A DNA stretch of 34,913 bases from an uncultured Acidaminococcus sp. (GTDB lineage: Bacteria > Bacillota > Negativicutes > Acidaminococcales > Acidaminococcaceae), in contig CAJMHI010000017.1 in the NCBI GenBank assembly GCA_905213155.1, positions 1-34,913 of the forward strand. The letters run 5' to 3'. Position 1 is the first letter of the stretch, and each line of letters opens with the position of its first letter. Under the pieces are notes generated by a model that saw nothing but the letters and a program-made list of their open reading frames with translations, made no database searches and was not told where the DNA came from. Below, piece by piece: positions 14,980-24,270 of the stretch. Position numbers and translations under genes: made by a program.

Positions 14980-17299
14980 ACCGTTGCTCCTTTGAAAAGA
15001 CATCCTGCCGAGATCCGCTCCAATAAATTCCCTCTGCATCCAATTGGACCCGAATAGCCCCGCTCTGGTCCGTTCTGGCGACAGGGATGGAAAGTGCCGA
15101 CAGTTTATTTATGGTTTCCTGGTGAGGGTGCCCAAACCGGTTTTCCCTTCCCACTGAAATCACTGCCAGCTGAGGGGCAACGGCCTGCAAAAATTCCCAA
15201 TCACTGGATGTTTTAGAACCATGATGGGAAACTTTTAATACATCGCTGCGTATTTGTTTAGTCGCCGCCAGATGCTCTATCTCTGCTGGTGCATCCCCTG
15301 TAAAAAGAATACTGCGTCCGTCCGCTGTGACACGCACGATAGCGGATGTTTCGTTACTTCCTCCTTTCGCTGGTTCTTCAGGTGCTTCCACGGTACATAT
15401 TATACTCCCCTTTAGAAAAACTTTTTGGTTTGTTTGTATTTTGTATACAAATTTTACATTCTTCATATTTATTCCTTGCTTTATGATATATTCTAGATTT
15501 GGTGTAAGGGTTTCCCGGGGCAAGTACAACGATTCTACAGGTATCCAGCGGAGCAGACCAGCCAGTCCGCCCGTGTGATCGTGGTGACCATGGCTGAGAA
15601 AAACGGCATCCACTTTCTCCACACCCAATCCACGGAGTACTGGTACTATTATGCGTTCCCCTACATCATAACCGCCGGAAAGTCCACCGGTATCCATCAA
15701 AATGTGTCCACCATCCGGAGTACACACCAAGGCGCAATCCCCCTGCCCTACATCCAGAAAATACACCGTAAAATTTTTATTCTGAAACTGTGGCAATAGC
15801 AGTATGAAAAGAATCCCTATCCCGGAGAGAAAAACCGTTCCTCCTCGTAGCCATTTCCCCCAGTATCCAAACTGTGACTTGTTAAAAAGAGCTACCAGCA
15901 GTAGCCCGTACAAAGGCCAAATCCATGGCAATACCGCTCCTGTAATCCAGTGAGAACCGGGCAATTTACAGAGGAATTCTCCCAGCCACAAACAAAAGCC
16001 TGTGCTTTGCGCAGCGATACTAAGAAAAAAACGTGCGACAATTTTTGCTCCCACAGCGCCCAGCACAGAACCCACGGCCGTAAGTGATAAAACAAGACTG
16101 AGCAGGGGAACTAAGAACAAGTTGGCAGGAAGCGAAACAAAGGACAGACTATGAAAATGCTGCACCAAAAAAGGCAGGCTCAATAGCTGGGCGCTAATAG
16201 GAACGGATAATCCCGCAGCAAAAAATGGCGGCAGAAAATGAAGGCGCTCTTGTACCGGCTTTTGCAGCGTAATGAGGCCCAAGGCAGCACTAAAGGATAG
16301 CTGAAAGCCAATATCCCACACCCAAAAAGGATGCCAGGCCAGCAGGATAAGCAGTGCTGCGCCTAAAAAAGCGCTGCTGTCCGCTTTTTTCCGGTGCAAA
16401 TTGCCCCACAAAACCCCGCTGCCCAAAATCCCTGCCCGGCAGATAGAAGCTTTGCCGCCACACAGAATTCCATAGCATACAAGCAACAGGAATATTCCAC
16501 AGCCCGTTATTTTTCTAGGCAGGGGGAGATAGCTGAAAAGAACTGCGATAAGCCCCATTAACAGGGATACATGGCTGCCGGAAACAGAAAGCAGATGACT
16601 AAGGCCCAATCGTTGAAACAGGCGCAGGGTTTCCCCTTCCACCCATGCACTCTCTCCCAGCAGCATACCAAGGAGTAATCCACTGTCTTTAGGACTCATC
16701 GCTTGTTTTACTTGCTTTCGGAGCGTCTCTCCCAGCATAAAGATTTGCGTAGCAAGAGTGGGTTTTGCAGGCAGGATATGGACTACCCCCTCCTGCGCGC
16801 TCAGTCTTCCTCCCAGATTTTGTACGGCAGCATTTTGCAGCGGTGAAACTTGAAAGGGATTATAGAAACCGTCGGGGGAAGAAAAACGTCCCCGAACTTG
16901 AACCTTATCTGTTTTTAGATCCGGTCCCTGCCATTTTTTTACCTGAATGCGGACATTTCCTCGTTTTTCTGCCAAAAGAAAAGAGGCCCCACCGAAATCT
17001 CTCCGATGAAAGGAACCTGGGACAATGCTCCCTGTGAGAACGGTCTCCTGTCCCTGCATGCTTTTCATTTTTTCTGCCGCACTCTCATGTAAAGAGGCAG
17101 TCAATCCCCCCGCCAAAATACAAAGGCCGCACACTAATCCTATCAGGATTTCTCTTGCGGTTTCCCTCCGCCAAGCGATGACAAAGCCGGTCAGCACTGC
17201 AATCAGCAAAGCACCCCATCCCCACCAGGGGAGTAGGTGCTCCAATCCTACGGCACAGCCCATAGCAAACGCCAATCCGGCGATCAGCACCGGATTCAC
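14972..17299 (-). CDS. comEC: ComEC/Rec2 DNA uptake channel
   Basis: The 775-residue protein is the transmembrane channel that brings single-stranded DNA into the cell during natural transformation. The N-terminal membrane segments and soluble domain (residues 1-200) are followed by the competence domain with many membrane helices (about 215-500; LSVSGSHVSLLMGL is a family signature). A C-terminal metallo-beta-lactamase-like domain follows (from about 520; SHGHHDHTGG holds the metal ligands, and VSHHGSKTSSDW follows). A GTG at 17299 with GGAGG at six bases is chosen as the start, one base after comEA. All domains look intact. Confidence 0.93.
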   Translation of the reverse strand: MNPVLIAGLAFAMGCAVGLEHLLPWWGWGALLIAVLTGFVIAWRRETAREILIGLVCGLCILAGGLTASLHESAAEKMKSMQGQETVLTGSIVPGSFHRRDFGGASFLLAEKRGNVRIQVKKWQGPDLKTDKVQVRGRFSSPDGFYNPFQVSPLQNAAVQNLGGRLSAQEGVVHILPAKPTLATQIFMLGETLRKQVKQAMSPKDSGLLLGMLLGESAWVEGETLRLFQRLGLSHLLSVSGSHVSLLMGLIAVLFSYLPLPRKITGCGIFLLLVCYGILCGGKASICRAGILGSGVLWGNLHRKKADSSAFLGAALLILLAWHPFWVWDIGFQLSFSAALGLITLQKPVQERLHFLPPFFAAGLSVPISAQLLSLPFLVQHFHSLSFVSLPANLFLVPLLSLVLSLTAVGSVLGAVGAKIVARFFLSIAAQSTGFCLWLGEFLCKLPGSHWITGAVLPWIWPLYGLLLVALFNKSQFGYWGKWLRGGTVFLSGIGILFILLLPQFQNKNFTVYFLDVGQGDCALVCTPDGGHILMDTGGLSGGYDVGERIIVPVLRGLGVEKVDAVFLSHGHHDHTGGLAGLLRWIPVESLYLPRETLTPNLEYIIKQGINMKNVKFVYKIQTNQKVFLKGSIICTVEAPEEPAKGGSNETSAIVRVTADGRSILFTGDAPAEIEHLAATKQIRSDVLKVSHHGSKTSSDWEFLQAVAPQLAVISVGRENRFGHPHQETINKLSALSIPVARTDQSGAIRVQLDAEGIYWSGSRQDVFSKEQRYE

Positions 17300-17300
17300 G

Positions 17301-17927
17301 TTACACCTCCAAAAAGTCACGCAGCTTTAAAAATTTAGCGGGACCAATTCCGGATACCTTTTGCAAATCTTCCAAACGCGCAAAGGGTGTTTTCTGCCTA
17401 TATGCTATGATGCGCCTGGCAAGCGCCGGACCAATGCCGGGAAGGGTTTCCAGACTAGCTGCGGAAGCCAGGTTCAGATTGATTTTCCCGCTGGGCATTG
17501 GCGCCTTCTTTTCAACCTCTTCCGCAGGATTCTCTGAAACTTCCCTCACCATGTCTCTTTTTACCGTCACCTGCCGACTGGCTTTTTTCTCTTTTTTATA
17601 AGGGACATTGAGCTGCATCCCATCCTTGCATTTTTTAGCCAGGTTTACTTTACTAAGATCTGCGTCCTCCGTAGGCCCTCCCGCCTTTTCCAAGGCCTCT
17701 TGAAAGCGGGTCCCCGTTTCTATGGGGTAAAGTCCCGGATTTTTCACGGCCCCACTGATATACACGATCGCTTTGGGCTGCGGCTCTTTTTCTTGCAATC
17801 TCTGCGCTGCTTCTCTTTGTACCGGTTCTTCCAATTTTTGCGGTACAGTAAAATACAAACTGCCTCCAACACACAACAAAACAATGCCGATCACCACGGC
17901 CCACTTTTTCTTCTCCCAGGGATTCAT
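17301..17927 (-). CDS. comEA: ComEA helix-hairpin-helix DNA-binding protein
   Basis: This 208-residue protein is the DNA receptor that hands DNA to ComEC. An N-terminal membrane anchor (about residues 10-28) is followed by an SLBB-like region (AIVYISGAVKNPGLYPIE) and a basic linker. The C-terminal tandem helix-hairpin-helix holds LETLPGIGPALARRI and VSGIGPAKFLKL. AAGGAAGG lies eight bases before the ATG. The gene is one base ahead of comEC. The order comEA-comEC-holA is well known in Firmicutes. I see no clear promoter in the gap before it, where the leuS terminator lies. Confidence 0.93.
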   Translation of the reverse strand: MNPWEKKKWAVVIGIVLLCVGGSLYFTVPQKLEEPVQREAAQRLQEKEPQPKAIVYISGAVKNPGLYPIETGTRFQEALEKAGGPTEDADLSKVNLAKKCKDGMQLNVPYKKEKKASRQVTVKRDMVREVSENPAEEVEKKAPMPSGKINLNLASAASLETLPGIGPALARRIIAYRQKTPFARLEDLQKVSGIGPAKFLKLRDFLEV

Positions 17928-17953
17928 CCGGTGTTCCTTCCTTTAGTTAAAGT

Positions 17954-17994
17954 AAGCGGGCCTTTCCCTCTCCTTCGAAGGAAAAAGCCCGCTT
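17954..17994 (-). terminator. Intrinsic terminator after leuS
   Basis: AAGCGGGC pairs with GCCCGCTT; the loop contains a further pairing with a CTTCGAAGG core. T-rich sequence follows on both strands. It lies about 60 bases past the leuS stop and separates leuS from comEA. Confidence 0.75.
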
Positions 17995-18056
17995 TAGTTT
18001 CATCGAATACAGAGTATGGGGTAAAACCTTGGTATAACCTGCCTATATTGGGCCAT

Positions 18057-20546
18057 TTATTTTGCCACGATATTTACAAGCCGGCCCGGTACCGCAATCA
18101 CTTTCTTTACTTCTTTACCAGCGATAGCACTCTGTACTTCCTGGTTTTCCAGCGCCAATTTCTCCAGTGCTTCTTTGGAAAGCTCCGGGGAGGTTATAAG
18201 CCGGACCTTAGGCTTGCCATTAACTTGGATCAGCACTTCCACCTCATCCACTTTCACAGCTTCCGGATCATACGTAGGCCAAGATTCCTTGTGAATGCTT
18301 TCCGTTTTTCCCATGGCATCATGCCATAGTTCTTCCGTGATATGCGGTACAAACGGTGCCATAACCAGCAGCAATTTAGAGACCGTCTCATAAATCAGGC
18401 CCGGGTTGACAGTTGCCGCTTTATCCTTATAGGCGTACAGGGCATTGACCAGCTCCATCATAGTAGAAATAGCCGTATTGAAGTTAAAACGGTGGTCAAT
18501 ATCTTCGGTGATTTTCTTTACACTGGCATGGAGAACATGCCGCAGGGCTTTGTCTTCTTCCTTCAGTTTTGCCGTATCATAGTCCGCGACTTGTTGTGCC
18601 AGTACGTCTTTGAAATGGTAGACAATTCTCCATACCCGGTTCAGGAAGCGGAAAGACCCTTCTACTCCCTGATCGCTCCATTCCAGTTCCCGTTCCACCG
18701 GTGCCGCGAACATGATAAATAGCCGTGCTGTATCAGCCCCGTATTTCCCTACGATTTCTTCCGGAGACACCACGTTCCCCAGGGATTTACTCATCTTGGC
18801 GCCATCTTTGATTACCATGCCCTGGGTCAAAAGGTTGGTAAAGGGTTCATCTGCATCTACCAATCCGGCGTCATGCAGCACTTTCATAAAGAAACGGGAA
18901 TACAGCAAATGCAAAATGGCATGCTCAATCCCGCCAATATATTGATCCACCGGCATCCAGTGGTTCACAGCTTCTTTACTAAAAGGCGCCGTATCATTAT
19001 GAGGATCGGTGTAGCGCAGATAGTACCAGGAAGAACACAGGAAGGTATCCATGGTGTCCAGTTCCCGCGTCGCCGGTCCCCCGCACTTAGGACAAGTGCA
19101 GTGGGTAAATTCCTCGCTGGTAGCCAGCGGGCTCTTCGCCCCGGCATCAAATTTTACATCCGTGGGTAAAAGTACCGGCAAATCTTTTTCCGGCACCAGC
19201 ACTTCACCGCAATGCGGACAATAAATCACCGGAATCGGGCAGCCCCAATAGCGCTGCCGGCTGATCAGCCAATCCCGCAGCCGGAAGTTGACCCGTCTTT
19301 TGCCCAGACCTTTTTCTTCCATGTAGTCAATAATGGCTTTCATGGCCTTGTGCATTTCCATACCGGTAAAAGGACCTGCATTTACCAGGACACCGTCTTT
19401 TTCTTCGTAGGCATCGGTCATTTCTTCCAGCTTTAGTTCTTTATCTTTGGGCTGGAGTGTCAGGATCTTTTTAATGCCATATTTTGTGGCAAAAAGCCAA
19501 TCACGATGGTCTCCGGTAGGCACACCCATAACAGCCCCTGTGCCATAATCCACGAGCACATAGTTGGTAATCCAGATCTGGACTTTTTCTCCTGTCAGCG
19601 GATGGATGCAGTCCACGCCCGTGTACATGCCCAGTTTTTCCGATTCGCTGCTGGTCCGTTCAATATCGGAGGTATTGCGTACTTTCTCGCAGAACGCTTC
19701 CAGTTCCGCTTTTTTAGGATTGTCTTTAAGCAGTTCTTCCACCAGCGGATGTTCCGGGGGAATGACCACAAAGGTCACGCCATAAATGGTGTCCGGGCGG
19801 GTCGTATACACAGGAAGTTCTTTATGGAGACTGGGAATGGCAAAGCTGAATTCCAATCCCTCACTGCGCCCGATCCAGTTTTTCTGCATGGTCTTGACAG
19901 GTTCCGGCCACCCGTTTAATTCGGATAAATCATCCAGTAAGCGCTGTGCATAGTCTGTAATTTTGAAGAACCACTGAGACAGTTCTTTTTTTACTACGGG
20001 CTGGTGACAACGCCAGCATTTCCCGTCTTCCACTTGCTCGTTGGCCAGCACGGTTCCGCAGGTATCACACCAATTGACGGAGGCTTTCTTTTTTACGGCC
20101 AGCCCCCGTTTGTACATGAGTTCAAAGAACCACTGGGTCCATTTATAGTAATCCGGTTTGCAAGTCGTTACTTCTCTGTCCCAGTCATACGAAAGGCCCA
20201 GTTCTTTCTGCTGCCGGGTCATGTTCGCAATATTTTCCAATGTCCATTTCGCAGGAGGAATATGGTGTTTAATGGCAGCATTTTCTGCCGGCATGCCAAA
20301 AGAATCCCATCCCATGGGGTGTAGCACATTAAATCCCCGCATCGTGCGGAAACGGGCAACGACATCGCCGATAGAATAATTCCGGACATGGCCCATATGC
20401 AGATTCCCTGATGGATACGGGAACATTTCCAGCACATAGGATTTGGGCTTGGGCGACGCATTATCGACCTTGTAGGTCTTATGGTTTTCCCAATATTGTT
20501 GCCATTTGGCTTCAATTTCATGGGGTTCGTACTTTTCCGTGAACAT
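18057..20546 (-). CDS. leuS: Leucyl-tRNA synthetase
   Basis: The 829-residue class I synthetase charges tRNA-Leu. It has the HIGH-type motif in YPSGNLHMGH, the editing (CP1) domain with the TTRPDT segment, a zinc-knuckle-like CPHCG...CPKCGG region, the KMSKS motif in GAKMSKSLGN, and the C-terminal anticodon-binding domain. The start ATG at 20546 is chosen because AGGAGG lies seven bases upstream; the earlier ATG is only one base from that site. A promoter lies about 110 bases upstream. The leader lacks the AGGGTGGNACCGCG motif of T-box riboswitches, but has short alternative pairings just before the start. Confidence 0.97.
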   Translation of the reverse strand: MFTEKYEPHEIEAKWQQYWENHKTYKVDNASPKPKSYVLEMFPYPSGNLHMGHVRNYSIGDVVARFRTMRGFNVLHPMGWDSFGMPAENAAIKHHIPPAKWTLENIANMTRQQKELGLSYDWDREVTTCKPDYYKWTQWFFELMYKRGLAVKKKASVNWCDTCGTVLANEQVEDGKCWRCHQPVVKKELSQWFFKITDYAQRLLDDLSELNGWPEPVKTMQKNWIGRSEGLEFSFAIPSLHKELPVYTTRPDTIYGVTFVVIPPEHPLVEELLKDNPKKAELEAFCEKVRNTSDIERTSSESEKLGMYTGVDCIHPLTGEKVQIWITNYVLVDYGTGAVMGVPTGDHRDWLFATKYGIKKILTLQPKDKELKLEEMTDAYEEKDGVLVNAGPFTGMEMHKAMKAIIDYMEEKGLGKRRVNFRLRDWLISRQRYWGCPIPVIYCPHCGEVLVPEKDLPVLLPTDVKFDAGAKSPLATSEEFTHCTCPKCGGPATRELDTMDTFLCSSWYYLRYTDPHNDTAPFSKEAVNHWMPVDQYIGGIEHAILHLLYSRFFMKVLHDAGLVDADEPFTNLLTQGMVIKDGAKMSKSLGNVVSPEEIVGKYGADTARLFIMFAAPVERELEWSDQGVEGSFRFLNRVWRIVYHFKDVLAQQVADYDTAKLKEEDKALRHVLHASVKKITEDIDHRFNFNTAISTMMELVNALYAYKDKAATVNPGLIYETVSKLLLVMAPFVPHITEELWHDAMGKTESIHKESWPTYDPEAVKVDEVEVLIQVNGKPKVRLITSPELSKEALEKLALENQEVQSAIAGKEVKKVIAVPGRLVNIVAK

Positions 20547-20652
20547 GGACATACCTCCTAAGGTGAAAAACCACCTGAAACACCTTGCATAAGTTTCCGG
20601 AATTCAGTAACATATGGGTATTATAGGATTTCACCAGCTGTAGAATAGGTTC

Positions 20653-20681
20653 ATTATATATTTCACAACGCATAAAGTCAA
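20653..20681 (-). promoter_or_regulatory. Strong promoter of leuS
   Basis: Minus strand: TTGACT, an exact 17-base spacer, then TATAAT. The predicted leader is about 100 bases. Its -35 lies next to the ribosome binding site of the divergent phosphoesterase gene, so the two transcripts overlap or their promoters face each other. Confidence 0.85.
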
Positions 20682-20700
20682 CGCAGGAGGCAAACAGACT

Positions 20701-21402
20701 ATGGCAATTTACGCAATGGGAGACCTGCATTTTTCCGGTAATCCACCGCAAAAACCCATGGACGTATTTGGCATCCAGTGGAAAAATCATCGGGAAAAAA
20801 TTCTGTCCAATTGGCAGAAAACCGTAAAAAGCGAGGACACAGTACTTTTGGTAGGAGACACGTCCTGGTCCATGGAGTTATCCGATGCCGTAGAAAAAGA
20901 TTTAGGCATACTCACCCAGATGCCAGGGCACCTGGTACTCTTAAAAGGCAATCATGACTATTGGTGGACCAGTTTAAAAAAAATGCAGGAAACGCTAGCC
21001 ACAATCACTTTTCTCCACAATACCTTCTATCGTACTGGAGATATTGCCATTTGCGGCACCAGAGGCTGGAACCTTCCCAGCATGCCCGATTTTTCTCCCC
21101 ATGACCAACGTATCTATGACAGAGAAGTTGGGCGCCTGAAGCGAAGCCTGGCAGCCGCTAAAGCAGCAGGAGCAAAGCATCTAATTGCCGCACTTCATTA
21201 CCCCCCGCTCTACAAAAGCGACGAAATTTCCGGATTTACGGAACTTTGCAAAGCCTACGGGGTAGAGCAATGTATTTATGGTCACGTCCACGGGGACGCG
21301 GCACACTTTCTTCAGCTCTTCCAAGGCGTGCGGGACGGCACCAAATATACCCTGGTAGCAGCGGATTATGTAAATTTTCAATTGGTCAAACTTGCAGACT
21401 AA
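20701..21402 (+). CDS. Calcineurin-like metallophosphoesterase
   Basis: The 233-residue protein has every metal-binding motif of the calcineurin-like phosphoesterase fold. These are GDLHF near the start, LLVGDTSW, LLKGNHDYWW, ALHYPP and YGHVHGD. Two divalent metals would be bound. The natural substrate cannot be told from sequence; relatives cleave phosphomonoesters or phosphodiesters, including nucleotides. There is no signal peptide, so it should be cytoplasmic. AGGAGG lies ten bases before the ATG. It is followed after 18 bases by lgt on the same strand and is divergent from leuS. Confidence 0.88.
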   Translation: MAIYAMGDLHFSGNPPQKPMDVFGIQWKNHREKILSNWQKTVKSEDTVLLVGDTSWSMELSDAVEKDLGILTQMPGHLVLLKGNHDYWWTSLKKMQETLATITFLHNTFYRTGDIAICGTRGWNLPSMPDFSPHDQRIYDREVGRLKRSLAAAKAAGAKHLIAALHYPPLYKSDEISGFTELCKAYGVEQCIYGHVHGDAAHFLQLFQGVRDGTKYTLVAADYVNFQLVKLAD

Positions 21403-21420
21403 ACAAAGGACGGATCACTT

Positions 21421-22212
21421 ATGCACCAATACTTATTTTTTATTGACGGATTTCCTATCCGGATGTATGGACTATTATTATGTACTGCCATTTTCATGGC
21501 TACGGCTGTAGCCTATTTTCTTGCCTGGCGGGATGGCCGGGGCTGGGAAAAATATCTGCCCGATATCGGTATCTACGGAGGATTTGCCGGACTGATCGGG
21601 GCCAGGCTGTGGGATGTATTCTTTTTCGACTGGCAGTATTACAGCCATCATCTGCTGGAAATCCCCTTTGTGTGGCAAGGGGGCATGGCCATCCAAGGGG
21701 GCGTTATCGGCGGGGTTTTAGCCGGCGCGATATACTGCCACCGCCACCATATCAACTGGATAGAAATGCTGGATATTATCGCCCCCGCACTTTTTATCGG
21801 ACAGTCCATCGGGCGCATGGCCAATTTGTTAAACGGCGATGCCTTTGGCGCTCCTACTGGCGGAGATTTCGGTATCCGCTATCCCTTGGGAACATTGGCC
21901 CGCAGCACCTACGGTGACGCTTTTTTGTGGCCGGCAGAGGTGTGGGAAGGCCAGATCGATGTAATCTTATTTGCCCTGCTGTTATTATTCCAAACCACAA
22001 AGCCTTATAAAGGGCAGACGTGCTGTCTCTATGTCATGCTTTATTCCCTTTTGCGGTTCTTTTTGGAATTTCTCCGGGGGGACTACACCAAACCCCTATT
22101 GTGGGGGCTAAAATCCGCCCAGGCCACCAGTCTGATCTTTTTTATTGTGGCCCTGGTGTTGTTTATCAGTGCAGGGATCTACGGTAAAAAACACGCCGCT
22201 GCAAAAAAGTGA
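21421..22212 (+). CDS. lgt: Prolipoprotein diacylglyceryl transferase
   Basis: The 263-residue membrane enzyme transfers diacylglycerol from phosphatidylglycerol to the lipobox cysteine of prolipoproteins. Seven hydrophobic segments are visible. The Lgt signature region is seen as IGRMANLLNGDAFG, slightly different from the common GRxGNFxNxE form. The YGGFAGLIGARLWD and WQGGMAIQGGVIGG loops and the late RFFLEFLRGD motif match the family. The ribosome binding site AAAGGA is at acceptable distance. It probably shares a transcript with the phosphoesterase. It ends 14 bases from a convergent gene with no obvious terminator between. Confidence 0.93.
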   Translation: MHQYLFFIDGFPIRMYGLLLCTAIFMATAVAYFLAWRDGRGWEKYLPDIGIYGGFAGLIGARLWDVFFFDWQYYSHHLLEIPFVWQGGMAIQGGVIGGVLAGAIYCHRHHINWIEMLDIIAPALFIGQSIGRMANLLNGDAFGAPTGGDFGIRYPLGTLARSTYGDAFLWPAEVWEGQIDVILFALLLLFQTTKPYKGQTCCLYVMLYSLLRFFLEFLRGDYTKPLLWGLKSAQATSLIFFIVALVLFISAGIYGKKHAAAKK

Positions 22213-22226
22213 AGGATGGATGACTT

Positions 22227-23003
22227 TTACCCCTCCCAAAGCTCCATTTCCGGCAGGTAAAATTTTCTCGCCTCAGTTAAAATAGTTTGGGGGATCCCAA
22301 AATACGGCTCGGCAATACTGCCTGCAATCGCTCCCAGGGTATCACTATCCCCGCCCAGACTAATGGCATTACGAATTGCGTCCTCAAAATCTATCGCGTC
22401 CAGAAAACATACGAGAGCCTGGGGTACGGAATTGTTGCACGTTGCATCTCCCTGATAGCTGTCCCGTATACTTTCTACCGTAAAATCCAAGCAGTAAAAC
22501 TGTTCCAAGTAGTTTCGAAGTTCCACTTTTGTCTTATGCTGCCGTGCAAGAAAAATGGCTCCTGCTACGGCCTGAGCAGCCCGGTAAGAATCAGGATGAT
22601 TGTGGGTTACTTCGCAGCTCCACAGCGCCAGCGTCCGCGCTTCCTGCAAGGTTCTCCCAAACCAGCCTGCCGGACTCACCCGCATGGCCGCCCCATTGCC
22701 AAAACTGCCGTACGCACCCATTTCCGGATGAAGAAGCCAATACAGGAACTTACCACCATACCCCACATTGGGGTATTTTTGTCCCAATTTTCGCATATGC
22801 TGGCGCAAAAGCTCCATCACGATTTCTTTATTAGCCATGGTATTCTGCTGCTGTGCCTTTTGAAACGCTTCTGCTACAGCACAAGTCATCACAGAATCAT
22901 CCGTAGCCCTGCACCCTTTAGAAAATAGGGGAAACTCCTTGCTTTTATGATTCTGCCATTCGTAAATAGAGCCTACAATATCGCCAATAAATGCTCCTTC
23001 CAT
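22227..23003 (-). CDS. ADP-ribosylglycohydrolase family protein
   Basis: This 258-residue protein belongs to the DraG/ARH family, which removes ADP-ribose from proteins, nucleic acids or small molecules using two magnesium ions. Metal-binding motifs are present: GDIVGSIYEW near the N terminus, ATDDSVMT (about residues 33-40), and the C-terminal LGGDSDTLGAIAGSIAE. The target is unknown. AAGGAG sits six bases before the ATG. The gene begins three bases after exodeoxyribonuclease III in an operon that also contains recO, so a link to DNA metabolism is possible but only inferred. No ADP-ribosyltransferase partner is visible nearby. Confidence 0.9.
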   Translation of the reverse strand: MEGAFIGDIVGSIYEWQNHKSKEFPLFSKGCRATDDSVMTCAVAEAFQKAQQQNTMANKEIVMELLRQHMRKLGQKYPNVGYGGKFLYWLLHPEMGAYGSFGNGAAMRVSPAGWFGRTLQEARTLALWSCEVTHNHPDSYRAAQAVAGAIFLARQHKTKVELRNYLEQFYCLDFTVESIRDSYQGDATCNNSVPQALVCFLDAIDFEDAIRNAISLGGDSDTLGAIAGSIAEPYFGIPQTILTEARKFYLPEMELWEG

Positions 23004-23006
23004 ATC

Positions 23007-23762
23007 CTACTCCTTAAAATCCAGTTCTACCGGACAATGGTCACTGCCCAGTACCGTATCGTGAATAATCACATCTTCAATTCGCTCTTTGCCGTTCTGG
23101 GATACCAGAAAATAGTCGATTCTCCACCCTGCGTTCCGTTCCCTTGCTTTAAACATGTAGGACCACCAGGTATAGGCCCCTTCCTTATCCGGATACAGCA
23201 TCCGAAAAGAGTCGACAAACCCTTTCTCTAAAAACTGTTGGAATTTGGCACGCTCTTCATCGCTGAACCCTGCATTTTTGTGGTTGCTGTCCGGATTTTT
23301 CAGATCAATGGGCTGCGCCGCCACGTTCAAATCCCCGCATACGATAACGGTTTTCTTTTGGGCCAGATTCGCCACATACTCCTGGAAGGCGTCCTCCCAT
23401 TGCATTCGGTATTCCAGCCGCACCAAGCCCCGCTGGGAATTGGGAGTATAGACATCCACCAGAATAAACGAGGGGTATTCTGCCGTAATAACCCGCCCTT
23501 CCTGGTCATGCTCTGAAAGCCCGATACCTTTTGTAATCGTTATCGGTTCCGTCTTTGAAAAAACTGCGGTACCAGAGTATCCTTTTTTTACGGCGCTGTT
23601 CCAGTATTCATAGTACCCAGGAAACTGAAAATCCGCCTGTTCCCGCTGCATTTTCGTCTCCTGTACGCAGAAAATATCCGCATCCAGCTGCTGCATAACA
23701 TCCGCAAACCCTTTATTCATACAGGCCCGCAGTCCATTAACATTCCATGTAATAAGTTTCAT
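23007..23762 (-). CDS. exoA: Exodeoxyribonuclease III / AP endonuclease
   Basis: The 251-residue protein is an ExoIII-family (xth/exoA) enzyme that incises abasic sites and removes 3' blocking groups. Motifs include the N-terminal LITWNVNGLRA, the metal ligand in CVQETKMQ, the VDVYTPNSQ segment, CGDLNVA, and the C-terminal WRIDYF and GSDHCPVEL with the catalytic Asp-His pair. AAAGGA lies six bases before the ATG. The upstream gene is a small membrane protein (25-base gap), and the ADP-ribosylglycohydrolase follows three bases downstream. Confidence 0.95.
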   Translation of the reverse strand: MKLITWNVNGLRACMNKGFADVMQQLDADIFCVQETKMQREQADFQFPGYYEYWNSAVKKGYSGTAVFSKTEPITITKGIGLSEHDQEGRVITAEYPSFILVDVYTPNSQRGLVRLEYRMQWEDAFQEYVANLAQKKTVIVCGDLNVAAQPIDLKNPDSNHKNAGFSDEERAKFQQFLEKGFVDSFRMLYPDKEGAYTWWSYMFKARERNAGWRIDYFLVSQNGKERIEDVIIHDTVLGSDHCPVELDFKE

Positions 23763-23787
23763 TAGCTTTCCTTTCTCAAAAACATAC

Positions 23788-24270
23788 CTAGCGGCTGACC
23801 TGGGGATAGATCACGTCCAGCACGCCTAAAGCCACAAGCCACAAAATCCAGTAGATCGGTTCAGGCAAAATCATAAAAAAGCTAAAACAAAACGTCCACG
23901 CAGCGCCTGTGAGCAGCAGTAATCCTTTTCTCCACAAGTGGCGCTGTTTTTCTTTTGCCCCCTGTTTTAAAAACAATACGCCTGTCACCCCAAGGTGCAG
24001 CTGTTGCAAAAAGGCGCCCCAAAATGCTCCCTGGTCCGGATTACTTAGCGCCTGCCACAAGCCGCAAAAAGTCGCCAGAATCCAAAGCACCTGCAGTTTA
24101 TTGCACCAGTCTCCTGTTGTTTTCTGCTGCCGGCACCGCAGGCCTGTAAAAAGTACCCGGAGCAGTACCATAGTAACAAGTCCCACAAACAGCGCATCCC
24201 CGCAGCGAAGGGGCCACGTTTCCGGGAACAATAACGGAAGGGACAGAATCTGCACTCCTGTTTCAACCAT
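23788..24270 (-). CDS. Small uncharacterised membrane protein
   Basis: The 160-residue protein has about four hydrophobic segments. One lies near residues 26-43, one near 61-75, one near 89-100, and a strongly hydrophobic C-terminal pair near 115-155 (LLLLTGAAWTFCFSFF and IYWILWLVALGVLDVI). No functional motif is seen. The open frame extends further upstream inside recO, but the ATG at 24270 overlaps the recO stop by eight bases and has GGAG about ten bases upstream, so this start is preferred. It lies between recO and exoA. I do not recognise the family. Confidence 0.7.
   Translation of the reverse strand: MVETGVQILSLPLLFPETWPLRCGDALFVGLVTMVLLRVLFTGLRCRQQKTTGDWCNKLQVLWILATFCGLWQALSNPDQGAFWGAFLQQLHLGVTGVLFLKQGAKEKQRHLWRKGLLLLTGAAWTFCFSFFMILPEPIYWILWLVALGVLDVIYPQVSR

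Noticed and set aside
20547..20652. Leucine attenuator peptide or T-box in the leuS leader
   Set aside because: The only candidate peptide (starting MLLNSGNL) lacks a ribosome binding site and runs into leuS in another frame, and the conserved T-box sequence is absent.
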